DNA from: Epiperipatus broadwayi
Lineage: Eukaryota > Onychophora > Udeonychophora > Euonychophora > Peripatidae
DNA: 64,000 nt
Direction of reading: 5' to 3'
Assembly: GCA_028023455.1 (NCBI GenBank)
Contig: JAQFVV010000457.1
Location: forward strand, 124,001-188,000
In this document: in pieces, positions 27,901 to 42,900 of the stretch
How positions within the stretch are numbered: position 1 is the stretch's first letter
Layout: each line of letters begins with the position of its first letter
Translations under genes and position numbers: made by a program
The notes under the pieces: model-generated
Seen by the model: only the letters and a program-made list of their open reading frames with translations
The model's database searches: none
Told to the model about the DNA's origin: nothing

Positions 27901-30900
27901 GTAAAGTATTTGTTGCTAAAACTGTCATAACTTTATATGTACCTGAAAAAAAAAAAAAATTATTCATAATAAATTCACATAAAATATATATTTGAAAAAG
28001 TATTAACACGTATAACATATATACATAATAATAATGTATAAATGTGTTAAAGCAGTGATCAGCAGTTAAATACTACAATCAAGTTCCTTAAAAGCAAAGA
28101 TAAAAATAAAATAGGTATTAACACTACAATGTAAGTCATTCCTACAAGCTCTCTATCCATAAGAGAACAATGAAAAAGGTATTATTCAATAGGCTTGCAA
28201 ATTGCCAGGTGATAAAGATTTTATATTTCCTATCCTTCCTTTATTTTCTGGCCAACAATAAAGATGATACAGTAACCTCTTTATATATATATATATATTA
28301 TTTTTATCAGCCAGTTCAGTATAAAATAAAAACTGAACTGGCTTCCGGCAAAAATGATTTATTATAACTTATAGTTTTCAGTGTTAGTAGGATTTAACTA
28401 ATTTACACTTCTGGTCCATTCAATCCATCACTTTATCATCCCCCATTTGATCACCATTATGTTTGAAGCAGAACTTTGAACTTCAAATATTAGAATTCAA
28501 ATTTCTTCTTCTGATTCCTTTTCATGAATCTAGTATAATTCTATTATTGAAATTTAAAATCAAATTATACTTTTCTATACTCCATTTTGCATAAATAATT
28601 CATATCTGACCTGCATTACATATTCCATTTTTAAGTCCAAACTAAAATATAATTATCACCAATATCTTTGCTAGATTAAGGTTTATATAAAACTCCTATT
28701 ATTTTTCAGGCTTTAAAAGAAGTAAGTCAAAATATAAAGAGATTTGAGAGAATGTATATAATTAGAGCAAAAAAGATTTATTTACAACAAACATGAATTA
28801 ACAATAAAAAAAAATGTTACAGTGATAACTAAATTGAGATTTTTAAATAGTTGTTAATCAGACATTTTTATCAATTGAAGATTAAATTTACAGTTGATAT
28901 TATACCAGACTATACTTGAATATTACTATCAATACCAGATTTAATACACAAGGCTGAACAAAAATAAAAAGAAAGGTGTAAGTTTCTAATTTTATAAACA
29001 ATGAAGCATCTGAAAATGTTTGTATAATTAAGATTATTAAGTAATTAGAAAATGTCTTTACTAAAGAATTAAATTTGTTTTTACTATTAGAATTCATTAT
29101 TTGTTTATTGTCTAAAAAGTTTAAAAAATTATTTATAACTTTGCCTTAGTATAAAATTTAAAAATCATGATTTAATTTATTACTTTTTAAAAAATGTAAA
29201 TATCAAAGCATCTTTTATTATTTCTAAAACAAAATTATTTTTTTCTTAATTATACTAAAACTAAAAATGCATATTTATTTTAAATAAATTTTTATTTAAC
29301 TTAACTAAATTTAAATATTCATAAACACATTTATTCTTACATGTATGGTGTTTATGTATACATAATTATTACTTGGGTTTTTAACATTACTATTTTAAAA
29401 CCTAATTAATTAAAACTTTCTGTGCTATTAACTGTTTTATCCAATTATATTTGAATGCCTAATTTTCAAGCCCATCAAATAGTATTTCACTATATATAAA
29501 TATTGTTTATTTTGACAAGACTTCTATTATTTAGTGCTGAATTCAAACTTTTTTACTTCATCACGTCTTTAAACTTCCAGACTCTTTTATATAATTAAGT
29601 TTCCAGCAAAGCTTGGCGATTTTTTACCATTATTATATGGCAAATTATTTAAGAAATTGATGACATATGAATACATCAATTCTATGCACTGACCACACAG
29701 TTGCTTTTTAATCACATTCCTCAGACAGAAACTGATCAAGTTACTTTTACTTTTTGAGTCCATCATCTCACCTCTCTGTTAAACAAGTTTTACAGAATTT
29801 TTTCCAAAAATTCCAATATAATAAAAATTCATCTAAGTTATACTAGTATTTATCCAAAAATCTTAACTATTAGTAAAATTATCTAAACACAAATGTCCAT
29901 ATTTTGTGCCATAGTCTTTTGTTCTTTTTGCATCAAATGTGAACTTAGAGCACAGTTCTAAATCAGAATCTCAGAACTTGCAACTGATAATTTTTGAATA
30001 AGATAAGATTTTCATTAATGCACATTGTATTGCCTTTTTATTAATAAAAATGACAAATTAATTTACAAATAATAATAATAAACTTACTCTTTAAATGTTT
30101 CCCTGTCAACCTACTTATAATCCAGGCTAATGCTCTAAAAATTTTATTAAATTTCTGAGCTAAAGAACTACTTGTTCAGCCAATTACATCTGAAATTACT
30201 TTAAATAGTATACATTCTGCTAGTCTCAGATCTTAAAATCATTTCCACCTAATGTTCACTGATTTTATCACAAACCAAGTTAAGATATTAAATAACTACA
30301 TTTTGTGCTGAGGAGTTATTCTGTAATAGATTATGTTTCAGGTGAATGCATGCTTGAATTTATGAAAGAATAAATTAAATATGTACATATCCATCTAGAT
30401 GTTACAAATGGAACTGCTGTGTTCCAACATGAGTAAAAATTTGGTCTACTTAATAGCAAAAGTCTCTCAAGTTGGACAGATCAGTTATAATTAGAAATCT
30501 AAAAGAAAAAAAACTTCTTAAGATTATATTCCAACAGTGCTACTTTAAATAAAATGAATTTATGGAATCACGATTAAAGACCAAACAAGACTGAGTAATG
30601 ACAGAATGTTCTGAAATGATAATTCTATTGCAATATAACAAAGTTAAGAAAAACCATTGCATTAAATATCTTTGGAAATAGACCTCTTAAATAATATCAG
30701 CAATACTGGTCCATTCTTCTAATCTGAACCAATAACTAACAGAGCTTTTATCAATAGAATTTTCACATACTTATTTTAATAATAATTTATTGAATTTTTT
30801 TCAACTATACTAAACAAAAATCAATCTTCACAGTTAGATGACAAACAAGCAGAATTAAAACATTTCTTACATTTATGATAGGAATTTTATTTTTTAACTT

Positions 30901-33900
30901 ATATCAAACTGCAAGATTAAATTTCTGCACTTACATGAATCTATGATATAGCTAACATAACATACTTGATTTAAAATGTAAAATTATTATTAACATTTAT
31001 AAACGAATTCAACATATTTTTCTATTTCTATATTTCAGCTAATAATTTTTCAGTTTTTATTAAATATTTAACATACAGTGTGGATTTAATTTGAACTACT
31101 TCAAGTAACACTATCATGAATCATTTTTCCTTTTTTTACTCTTTCACAATTTGATGCTTTGTTATTATTGATATTCTGTCAACTTCAATATAAAACTTTT
31201 TTTTTTCAAAATTATTTCAATTTAGTGATAGGACTTCGCACAAGTGCTACTGTCAGTAACTTTACATTTTGAATTCATTTTAAAAAAAATCTTAACTATA
31301 ACGATAACATAATAAATTCAAACGGCTGATATTGTAATAAACAGACTGAGAGCAAAAATAAAAAAGGATATTGCTATATTCTACAGGCAAAAGTAAGTTA
31401 AATTTACAAATTTCTAACTTTTTTATTTTTTATTTAGTATTTTTTTTTCCAAACTGTATCCATAGATTTTGAGAAAATGGAAGCAATAAGTCCAGTGTGT
31501 TATTATAAATAACCATATAATTATCTGAATGATTTGGATGATTAATGACAATTAGATCTCTGATTTTTTTACAGATAAAATTAGTGTCATCTTAATAGTT
31601 TTGTACTGCAAACTCAAAACTTATTTTTTCTTGCTGTATCACTGTTATAATCTTTCAGCTTACACATATATAAAAATATACTTACAACTAATAAAATCAA
31701 ATTACAATTGACTTCAAAAAAAAAAAAAAACTTACTCGAACAATATAAAGATAAACGATGGCATCCAGTATATAAGGATAATGGCATGAGTAATATGCAC
31801 CATAATCCATGATCAGCATTTGATCTAAAAAATAAAATATAAATAAAACTATAATAGATTTATTTATTTAGCATGGACAATTGTTAAAAAATAGCACTTG
31901 TTTAGTATTTCTTTTCTTTCTTTTTTTGAAAAATGTAATTCTAGCAATTTAATTTAATATTATACGGTAATCTGTCAAATAATTACAGATCTAATCAAAT
32001 AAATATAAAGATAAAAAAATAATAATTCAATTAGAATTGTTAATCCTTGGCAATACAATTCTATACAGTGGTTAAAAATAAACCAATAAAAAAAAATGAA
32101 TCAATGGGTTCTGACAATATTGATATACACCTGCAAATCATGGTCAAAAAAAAAAAACTAAAAAAAAGATCTTGGTCACACATACAAAAAAATAAATTAT
32201 CTAAGAACAATTTTGAAAAATAAAAAAACTAATGATTGCATAATTCAAATAAAACTGACCCAAAATGTTATGCTGTTCTATATAAAATGATAATATAATA
32301 AATCCTGGAAGAAGCAAATTATGGGCAGTAGCTGTTAAACCACTAAATATCATATGATCACCATTCTTTATACTTATACAGGCTAAATTCTCCATACAGT
32401 AGCATTACTCATTGCAAGCCAGAGTAATCAATGAATGCAAGGTTTGTGCATAAAATCCCTATCTAGTGCCTATTCATCCACTATCGCCACACTAGTTTCT
32501 AGCTTGCGGCTTTTATCAGTGATGAGCCTTGGATCTGACAGCACTGCACCTAGATCTTAGGATCCTCACTGAGAAAGTCACAAGCTAGAAACTAGTTTAG
32601 GGATATTGAATAAGTAAGCACTAGATAGGGATGTTATGCACAAACCTTCTAGCACCCATTGATTATTCTGGCTTACACTGAGTGGCATTACTGTGTAGAG
32701 AATTTAGCCTCTATGCAGTAACTGTTATAAGAAAAATAGATGAAGAAGCTCTGATCAGCCTTGGACAGAAAAATCAATGAATAAACAAATATAAAAATTA
32801 AAAGCCTGTATACAAAATATGAATGCCAGCAATCATAAATTTATATATAAAAAAAAACTTCCTCAAATCAATACATTTAAAATGATATCAACATCATCAT
32901 AATATAAAAAAAAGTTGTTGTATAATAAAAATAGTATATCAAACAAAAATGTAGCTATATCATCAACAAAGTAAGTCTTTTCACTAGTAAATCAATTATA
33001 AATGAGATTAAAATTACTCAAGCAATAACATATATATACTAAAATAGAAACAACATATAGATTATTCCTTAGTGTGTGTGTTTCATTTAAAAAATGGCTA
33101 TATTTTAAATAAAAATAAATATTATAAAAATCTCAAGTATTTAATATCTAACTAGAATTGTGTTTATTTTCTTCATTTCATAAATGAATTATTATAAACA
33201 AAGTCTAAATAGGGAAAAAAGAAGACAAATCTCATTTGCAATACTTTATTTTTATAATAATTAATACAAATATTTTTTTAAATTTTGCATGGAGCTATAA
33301 AAAAAAATTTTTATTGAACAAAAAAAAATTTTTTCCCCTATGTTGATTGTCTATAAAATGATAAAACTTTATATAGTGTCAGAAGATATGCAGCACCTAA
33401 AATAAATAAACGCAAAGCAGTAATCTAAAATGTTCAATATCTTAAGGGGGGGGGGGGGGGGGGGTAAAATGTTCAATATCTTAATTCCAAATGAAAATAC
33501 AAAATAAAACAATGCAATAATCATTAAAAAAAACAATTGACAGATACAGTGTATAAATTTGGCAAAGATAAGATTCAGGAGAAAAAATTTTTTTTAAATG
33601 ATCCCATTATGATACCAACACACTTAACAACTGGCATGGTGACTGTAAAAACCTAGAAAAATGAAGATTCATTAACTAAAATAGAAAATGTAACTGTGAA
33701 GTAGTACAAAAATCTCACATCTTCTAATGTATTCCAATGCAACAGTAACATAGATGATTTGCTATTACTGAAAACACAAAGTATGATTCCTTAGGTATTT
33801 CAAAAATAAAAAGTTAACATTCAAGGTTGTTTAAAACATTCAAATCAAATACCATAACTTGCTCTTAGCTTACTTCTTATAGCAGGACAACTATCTTCAT

Positions 33901-36900
33901 AAAATGTTAGAATATTAGATATAAATTATTCGTAAAGTTTATAAAACATTAAGAGTTAATAAATGATTATAGATATTTAAATAAACTGCTAAATAATGTA
34001 TTACTTGCTTTTTAATCTCAAAGTAGACACTAATGAAGATAAATAATACTACTATGTTATTATAAAATATTCATCCATGAAACAACTTTAGTATATTAAT
34101 TAATAACTTTAAAAATAATGAATGTCATCATAATATTAAAGTGTATTTTAAAAAATCATTTGTACAATCTTTACAAGAGTAAGTATTGTTTAATCAATAG
34201 ACTTCTAGAATCAAGTATGTAGATGAATGATACAAAAAATCAGGTTTTTCATTTTGTGGATTATTGAAAACATAAAAAATGATTCTTTAAGTATTCCAAA
34301 AATGAACAAATAAACAAATTTAATATTTAAAGCTGCTTAAAATGCACGAATCAAATATGACTTTCTCTTAGCTTATTTCTTATATAAAATATAATAGTTT
34401 CAACTATCTTCACAGCATGTCAGAACATAAGATAGATATTAGATGTAAACAATTTGTAAACTTTGTAAAACCATCAAGTTTATAAACATGAAATAATCAA
34501 AAACTAATGATGGCAATCTATAAGTATTAAATACACTACCATAAAGGGTAGTTTGTTAATAAAGATAGATAACACTACTATGTCATTATAAAATATTCAT
34601 TAATGAAAATAAATTTAGTACATTAATTAATAACTTTAAAAACTATGAATATCATCATAATATTCATATGGATTTAAAGAATCATTTGAATAATCGTTAC
34701 AAGAATAGATAATGATTAATCAATGTAGAGTATTTATTATCATCAGGTATGTACATGAATGATATGAAAAGTCAAAATCTCAACTTTTACATCCTCAAAG
34801 TTCTCTGATCTTTTATATTGATTTGCTCAACTGAATGTTATTAGAATTATAAAAGATAATATCTTTATTCACTTAGAAATTTTTTTTACTTAATCTATAA
34901 CTAACATATGTAAGGATTTCATAATATATTGTGATCAGATGTCTGAGAAATGTCCTAACATCTGCATAAATGTCTACAATTCTTAATGACTATTGTGATG
35001 ATGAAGTCTATTTTATTACTTTTTTTTTTTTCTTTTATATCAAAATTGCCTTTACAATAAACTTATAATTATTATTCCCATAATATACATTACACAAACT
35101 ACAGAAAAATAAATATATATTTTTCTGAAGATTATTTACTATTATCTTATTTGAAGAAATTGAATTCAAATTAGAGGGACTATAAGATTTAACTTTATAG
35201 AATTTTAAATGAAGAAGTGAGACATGCAATTAAATGTGTGAAGAAAGGTAAGGCTCCAGGTAATGATGGAATTATAATTGATATATTAAAAGAAGCAGGT
35301 GAAGAAATAAAATTTTTTTTAGCAAAGTTATATACCAAATGTCTAAATGATAAAGATATACCAGATGATTGGAAGAATGCAATATTAATATTAATATTTA
35401 AAAAAGGTGATAAAGAAGATATTAGAAATTACAGACCTATCAGCCTTTTATCAGTTTTATACAAAATTTTTACCAAGATAATTACAATTCGTCTACAGAG
35501 AACATTGAATTTCTACCAGCCAAAAGAACAAGCTGGATTTAAAAGTGGTTTTAGTACAGTAGATCATATCAGGTATTGAGAGAAGTTATAGAAAGGACAA
35601 ATGAATATAAGTTGCCATTATGCTTTGGATTTGTAGATTATGAAAAGGCATTTGATTCTATAAACATTTCTTTAGTAATTAAAGCATTGGATCATCAAGG
35701 TAGAGATCCAGGATATTGTCATATTTTAAAGAATATTTATAAAAATGCAACAGCAACAATTAGATTACATAATGATACTGGGATAGTCAACATTGAAAAA
35801 AGTGTAAGACAGGGTGACTCCATATCTCCAAAACTTTTTGTATTTTGTGGATTAAAATGAGATGCTAAAAGAGTGAAAGTAAATGGAGATTATTTAAGTC
35901 ATTTAGATTTTGCAAATGAAATAGTTATTTTTGCAAATAATGCTTTAGAGCTGCAGAAAATGTTGCAGGAGTTATCAGATGAAAGTAGGAAAGTGGGAAA
36001 ATGTTAAAAAGACTAAAGTAATGTTTAATGGATTTTCTCAAAATATAAAAATAAAGATTGATTATGATGAGTTAGAAGAAGTTAACAGTTACAAATACCT
36101 TGGTCAGATTATTAATACAGATGGAAATATAATACAGTAGATGGAATTAATCATAGAATTAAACTTGTTTGGAGTGCTTTTGGTAGAAATAATTTGATAC
36201 TAAAAGGAAATATGCCTATGTGTTTTACCAGTTCTTACTTATGGATCTGAGACTTGGACACTTAATAGAAGAGCAACACAGAGACTTCAGACCACTCAAA
36301 GAAGTTGGAGAGATGCATGTTGGGAGTAACAAAAAGATCAAAAATGCAATATATGGATAAGAGAACAAACAGGTGTTACTGACCTCATTGAAAAAATTAA
36401 AAGACCGAAGTGGAGTTGGGCTGGACATATTGCTAGAAGAGATGATAATAGATAGACAATTGAAATCTTAAACTGGATTCCAAGAGATTGTAAAAGACCC
36501 AGAAAGAGACCACATATGAGATGGAAGGTTGAAATAAGTATGCAGGGGTGATGTGGAGAAGAAAAGCTAAAAATCGGAGAAGATGGATTGAACTTGGCGA
36601 GACCTTCATCCTGCAGTGGATTAATAATGGTTGATGATAATGATGATATGTTTGTGTGTATTTAATTAAGTTTAGCTTTTGGCATTTAATATTTTATGTG
36701 TGTGCATGTGTGTATATATTTATATATTAATTAAAACAAAATTTTATTAAAATTGTATTATCTTTAATTTATAACCTGATTTAAAATTTTTCTTGTGATA
36801 TTTGTTAATATATATATATATTGTATTTTAAATAAATTTGATACTTTAATACCTTATATTTTAATGCACACTTTACCACAAACAGATTACAAATCTCTGT

Positions 36901-39900
36901 CTTTCTTTTTTTAAATAAAATACTTATAAAATTAGTCACAAAAAAAAGTTCGCTTAAAGAATATTTATTAAGAAGGAATTTTATTATTTCAAAAGAAAAC
37001 AAAATTATATATACATAACATATTTATAATTTTTTTTCAAAATAAATAATAAAAGATTAAAATTACTACATATGGAAAAAAAAAACCTGACTAACAAATA
37101 AGGTCAAACAAAAAATGCATTTAAAAAGTTTTAATAATAAAAAGTATAAAAACATATGCAATATAAAAATAATCGAAAGGTCAGCTCACATTTGAACACC
37201 TAGACAGTAAATTAAGGACAGTAATTCCAAGCATTTGATAAATAATAAGAGTAAAATAGTACAAAATGAAATAGAAAAACTTATAAGATACATAATTTAG
37301 AAGATCAAAAACAAACAAGATAAACAAGAGAATATAAAATCATATCAAAGATAACAGATTAAAGGTTAAGGTAAACCATGAGCCCACAACTGTATGCCCT
37401 TTTCTCATTAATTGGGAAGGCTATATAATATTAAAATTATTTTATTGTTAGTAACTCCATCACTCATCTGATCAACCCTAAATTATTTACAATCTTTGTT
37501 CTGTAGCTAAACAACATTTAACATTTACTGACCAAAAACTCCATGGATGCTTAAGTTGACTACAAGCCAACTACCTGATAAAATCGCAAAAAAAAAAGTC
37601 CAAGCTCTGCATGGATTTAATCTTAGATCATGGTCATGGCAGTTAAACTGTTAGCCATTAAACAATGATGAAATAAAAAAATAAAAAAATTTAAATTCTT
37701 GCTATTAAAAGGTATGAAGGTTGCCTTGACAGCAGTGAGAAATATTGATTACTATATTTTACTGTGAATGTTTAGGTGGTTACTGGTTGGAACTTAAATA
37801 CGGTATAAGAAAACAAATGCAATTTCAAGATATTCATTATACAATTCAGTCAATGTTAAATTTACACGACACATAGACTGTCTTTACGAAGAATCAACAC
37901 CAAATACCATCAATTATTTTTAGAATATTATACTGTCTGTTTTAAAAAAATCAACTTGCAGTTTACCATCTATATCATTCTTAAAACATGTAGAAAAACT
38001 CTCATTCTGCCGAGGTTTAAATGGCATAAAAAACTTTCAAAGTGACTAGGAAAATTAATTAATACTGAATCTAAAACTTTCTTTTGATGAATACAAAATT
38101 GAAATAAATGTATAAGACTTTAGTTAAATATTTATCTTTTACCATTTATGTTTTGTCAATGTAATTAATATAGTTTTTTTTATCAATTAATATTTAATAA
38201 CCTAGATAAAGCTTGTTACATTGATTATTATACATTATTTAGACAAATTGAATTGTTCATTGATTTATATGAGACCGTAGATCTCTATAACTGATTAAAA
38301 TTGCACGATGCTTGCATACAAGTTTGTGCACTCCAGAAAAAGTAGAATTTATTCGAGAGATTGTTTTTAGATCGCGCACTCATAACAGGAATTTAATTAA
38401 AGCATTAACGTAATGGCAATCGACAAAATTCCAAGAAATATTTGCTGATTGCAAATATTTCTAGATAAGAGACCTTACTTTACTGGAGAATGTAATTAAT
38501 TGTTGCAGTTATCAGAAAGCTATAAAAAGAGGTGTAACAAGTACATTAGGTCATTCAAATGTATCTCCAGTTGACTTTAATTTTCAATTCCATTAGGAGA
38601 GATCTAATATCAGTGCTTCGGTTAATGTCCAGTGCTCAGTGGAAATGTAGTTCACGGGCATAGCTGAATAGGCCCACAGAGATTGGGAGACCGAAGTCTG
38701 AGGAAACCGTCCGAATAGCAGCTGAATGAAGAGTTGAGTTTCCAGCGGTTTTCAAGTGGAGTTACTGGTGGACTGTTGCAGAGATGAAGGCTATAAGGAG
38801 CTTATAGTCAGTCACAGTGCTATACTATGATGTGTTCGTGTACAACTAAACTGGACTGGGGCCAAGGTGTGCGTGAACCTAGCCCATTGTGAACCGCTTT
38901 GTAGCAGCCAGCCTGAATGTACATTGAGGGAATTGAACATTAGCGAACTGTAGAGATAGTGTTGTTACAAACTATTCGCTATTCTGATTACTTAAAATAG
39001 TTTTATTATATACATTCATTTGCTGGCCGCCCAGTTATACTTGCGGACACAACAGTTTAATTGTAATTTTTTCTTTAAAACATATAAATAAATTACCAAG
39101 TAATAAATATATATATTTGAACATCAGTATATGACTAGAAGAAAAATGAGTGATTAAATATTTGAAATTTCAAAGATGTAAAATATGCATTTTAAAATTA
39201 AACGTACTTACGAAAGTGTCTTGTTCTAAAATATTTCTAATATTTTAATCATAGACTTTAATTAGTAGTTGTCTGATTTGGCTTCAAATGCAAACAATTG
39301 TACTAAACTAATTAAACAAATAACGAAGGAATTTAATTAGCAAAACCCAATTTAATTAAATCCCACCTTAATTTATATATGTTACTCCAGAAAACAAAAG
39401 GAGGAGGGATTTGGAAAAGAACTGCAGAGAAAGTACAGAGTGTATTCAGGAATTCTAGCAGAGCATCTGTTGCAAGAGAAGTGTGAGAATTGTGAATTAC
39501 TCTATGTTGAAAAAGAAATAAGATGTAGAAACTATACGTTCAGGATTATAGTGCGAGTATTCATTATTGTGCGAACATAGTGTACTTTTCTAATACAGCT
39601 CGGCGGGAACCAGAACTGTTTTAATTTGTATACGTTAATCTCTCATCATGCCCTTAACTTGGAGCAGTTGAGAATTTTGTCTAAACTATGAACTAGTTAG
39701 CGAATTAAACTACTTTCTGAATTAAACTCTAACTAGTTTGGGAACTAATATTCATGCACTGTAATTGAAGAGTCAATACACAGCATAAGCGTATATTGCA
39801 ATTAATAGCAATTATTCTTTATATTATATATCTACAAAATGACATGAATTGAAAATAATTCCAAATGATGTAGTTCGCTAAAAATCCTGGATGTAAATTG

Positions 39901-42900
39901 TTAATAAGAAACTAAAATGGCAACTCTTAAAGAAGAACAAATTGTTGTTAAAAATCACATAGAAAATAATATCTGTAGTAAAAAATATAATATTCTGAAA
40001 AAATATAATAATTGTTTAATTAACAATAAATTTGCTTTAATGCAATTAAATATATGTTGCTATATATATATGCTGGGGATATATGCATACCAGCCTGAGT
40101 CACAGTTAAATAAACAATAAAAATAAACTTGAGTATATTCATATATATATAAATAAGCAAACTAAACAATAATCTTTGAGGAAACAGACTCTAACTTAAA
40201 CATCTTTTAAGTGAAAATTTTATTTCTGGTTACACATTATTTAAGAGTAAGAAAATCTACATCTGATTTTTCACGCTTTTGCACACATGCTTACTCATCT
40301 ATTGCTGCTTTTTAGTGTGTGTGTTTGGCATATATATAGATAATTTGCATAACTAATTTAAGTTTAGTCCATGTTAATTTCTTGTAAATTTTGCTAGAGT
40401 TAATAATTATGAAAATGTTGTGCCATAATTATTTTCTGTACACATTTCAATTCCTCCTCTCACTCTAGAAAACCAATCTTTTTTTACAAAAAATATTTTG
40501 CAGACTTTTAGGTTTTTTGCATTCTCTAACAGGTCTAGACAAAGTGATCAGCAAGTGTTTCTCTTCTTCTTGCAAAGTTGGTTTTAAAGAGGATAAATTT
40601 ACTTAGGGCAAAATCTCTAATTCATTTAACTAATCATTTTTCTCAGATAAGTGATTCTCATTATTTAAAGTTAATTCCACAAACTCTTGTGCTATATCAG
40701 TATTTCTTTCTTCTTTTAGTGAAGTAATACGATTTACCATTTAATTACCACTAGCATTTGGTTCTTCTAATAATTCTGGATAGCAAATTCTTAAATGATT
40801 TCTGTTTCTTTTCACTCTTCTACCATTTGAAGTTTATGCTTTTCTTAATTGTCTTAAAACAAAGCTGGTTATTATTCCTGGAAACCATTTTCTTTTTGTT
40901 GCATATCCAGAGAGCATCAACTTTATAGCTTTCTTCATCAAGTCAATTTGCCTTGATATGCGCTATTATTAGGCATTAGTACACCATAGCTAGGGTCTTT
41001 TTTTTTACACAGAGTAAAATATTGATGGAACATAATGTCTGCTAAAGCTTCATTAATATCACTATATAAAGTTTTCTTTAGCACTTGTTTCAAATGGTGT
41101 ATTGCTTTTTCTGGGTGATAGGGAGTGTTAGTACAAGGCAATTTCCCTTAGTTTTTAAAAAGTCTTTAAACAGATCAGACATGAAAACATTTCAATTATC
41201 TGAAACAATTATTTCATAGTAAGTATGATATGTAAAAATTTCTTTTAAAGCTTTCACAGTCTGACTAAGAGTCTATCAGTATCAGGAATATATTTCCATA
41301 AAATGGGTCAGCATGACCTATATGGAGTCGTTCTTACAGCTTATTTGCTTTTATTTCAAGGCTCTAGCTTTTTTGGAGAAATCATTGCAGTAGACTGACA
41401 GTCTATACAACAACTTTGACAGACTGTATAATTTCACTGTTTAAGTTCTTGCTGCTGCTGTTACTTTTACTGGCCCAGACTCCTCCCTGTGATTGCAATC
41501 ATCTGTATTCTTTTTCTTTATTCGAATTCCTTGCAGCCAAAACCAACTTCTTCCTAGAATTAGAGTATGGTCTTTTTTCATCATATACAATGGCAGTAAT
41601 TTTATTTTAACTTTCAATTTAACTGGTACCATTACTTTTCTTGTATATTAATCCTATTCCCATCTACATCCATGGCCATAACCTCCACTTTTTCCACAGT
41701 GATACTCTTTCTCACCTTCTTTATTAATTTTATCCAATCTTTTATGCGAAATTAAAGATAACTCCATCTTACTGTCAATTTCCATATTGGTTTTTTGCAA
41801 AAGAATTATTATCTACATTGTTTATTGTTTACATTTTCAATTTTACTTTTGACATCTCCTTCCTGCAATTTGAAATCTATACGTAACTCCTTTTTTCTAA
41901 CTTTATATTTTGTGTGACAAATATATTGCAAATGATTGGATTTCCCACATATGTGACCTTAAGCCTTTTTCAATTTACAGGCCTTCTTTAAATGCCCTTT
42001 CTTACTGCAACAATAACATATAAAAGACTTTGTAAGGCTTTGACAGCTTTTTTACGATCATTTTATATGTTGTTACATCTCTATTATTTTAATATTCTGC
42101 AGTGTTTTCCATGAGTATCTCTAATGTTATACTTTTATCCACTGACTGCTAATGCTGAGGCAACTTTATCGAGGAGAACTTGATGTAACTTTTTTGTAAC
42201 TTGATTTTAAGATAAAGTTATAGAAAATCCTAGTGTTATTTTAAAAACATTACTTTAATTAATGTATTTTCTTCCTTTAATTTTGAAATTTTCTTCTAAC
42301 AGTATCTTTTTTATTTATTTAAAAAAAAGTAAGTAATTCCTAAAATTAAATAGAAAAGATTTAAGATTTGTTTTTGAAAAAGAAATCTCTCTGGCCTTGT
42401 ATACCTAATTAATTTTGTGTATCAAATATTTTAAAATAATTAATGAATAAAAGATGTCAATTCGTTTTTGATAAAAAGTCAGTATTATTTTTCATTTTTT
42501 GAAAGTTGTTGTCAAGAGTGAGGACATAAAAGGCACATGCAAGCTGGAGAATTCAGTTTTTACAAATTATTGAGTCATTATAATATAGAGTGAGGAATGA
42601 GACTCTTATAATGCCAGTAAGCTCAGAAACACTGTTGGCTTACTGTTATCTTTTTTTGATAAATGATTAATGAAAAATGTCATCACTGGATAATTTTACC
42701 TCAAATCTAATTACAAACTATAGGGAGAATTGAAAGAAAATTTATCTCAACATAAATAACTAGCTGCAAGGAAAACCTAATGTAAATAATATTTCAAGCC
42801 ATATAAAAAGCAATTTAAGAAATGCCTAAACTAAATGGATTTATAATTTCTGTTTGCCTAAATACAATTGTGTTAATTCACATAGATATAAATTAGAGCT

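Larger units (their letters stand above)
40600..42310 (-). mobile_element. Gypsy/Ty3-type LTR retrotransposon relic lacking RT and RNase H
   Basis: On the minus strand the parts are: end of gag with zinc knuckles (about 42040-41930), aspartic protease (41632-41441), then directly the integrase zinc-finger and core (41400-40930) and a C-terminal tail with a basic NRNHLR motif (about 40830). RT and RNase H, which belong between protease and integrase, are missing, so about 1.5-2 kb has been lost inside. Many stops show it is dead. No LTRs were found on either side. Confidence 0.85.

Noticed and set aside
28309-28343. Hairpin considered as a microRNA precursor
   Set aside because: A 12-bp stem with an 11-base loop is too short, and flanking bases do not extend the pairing.
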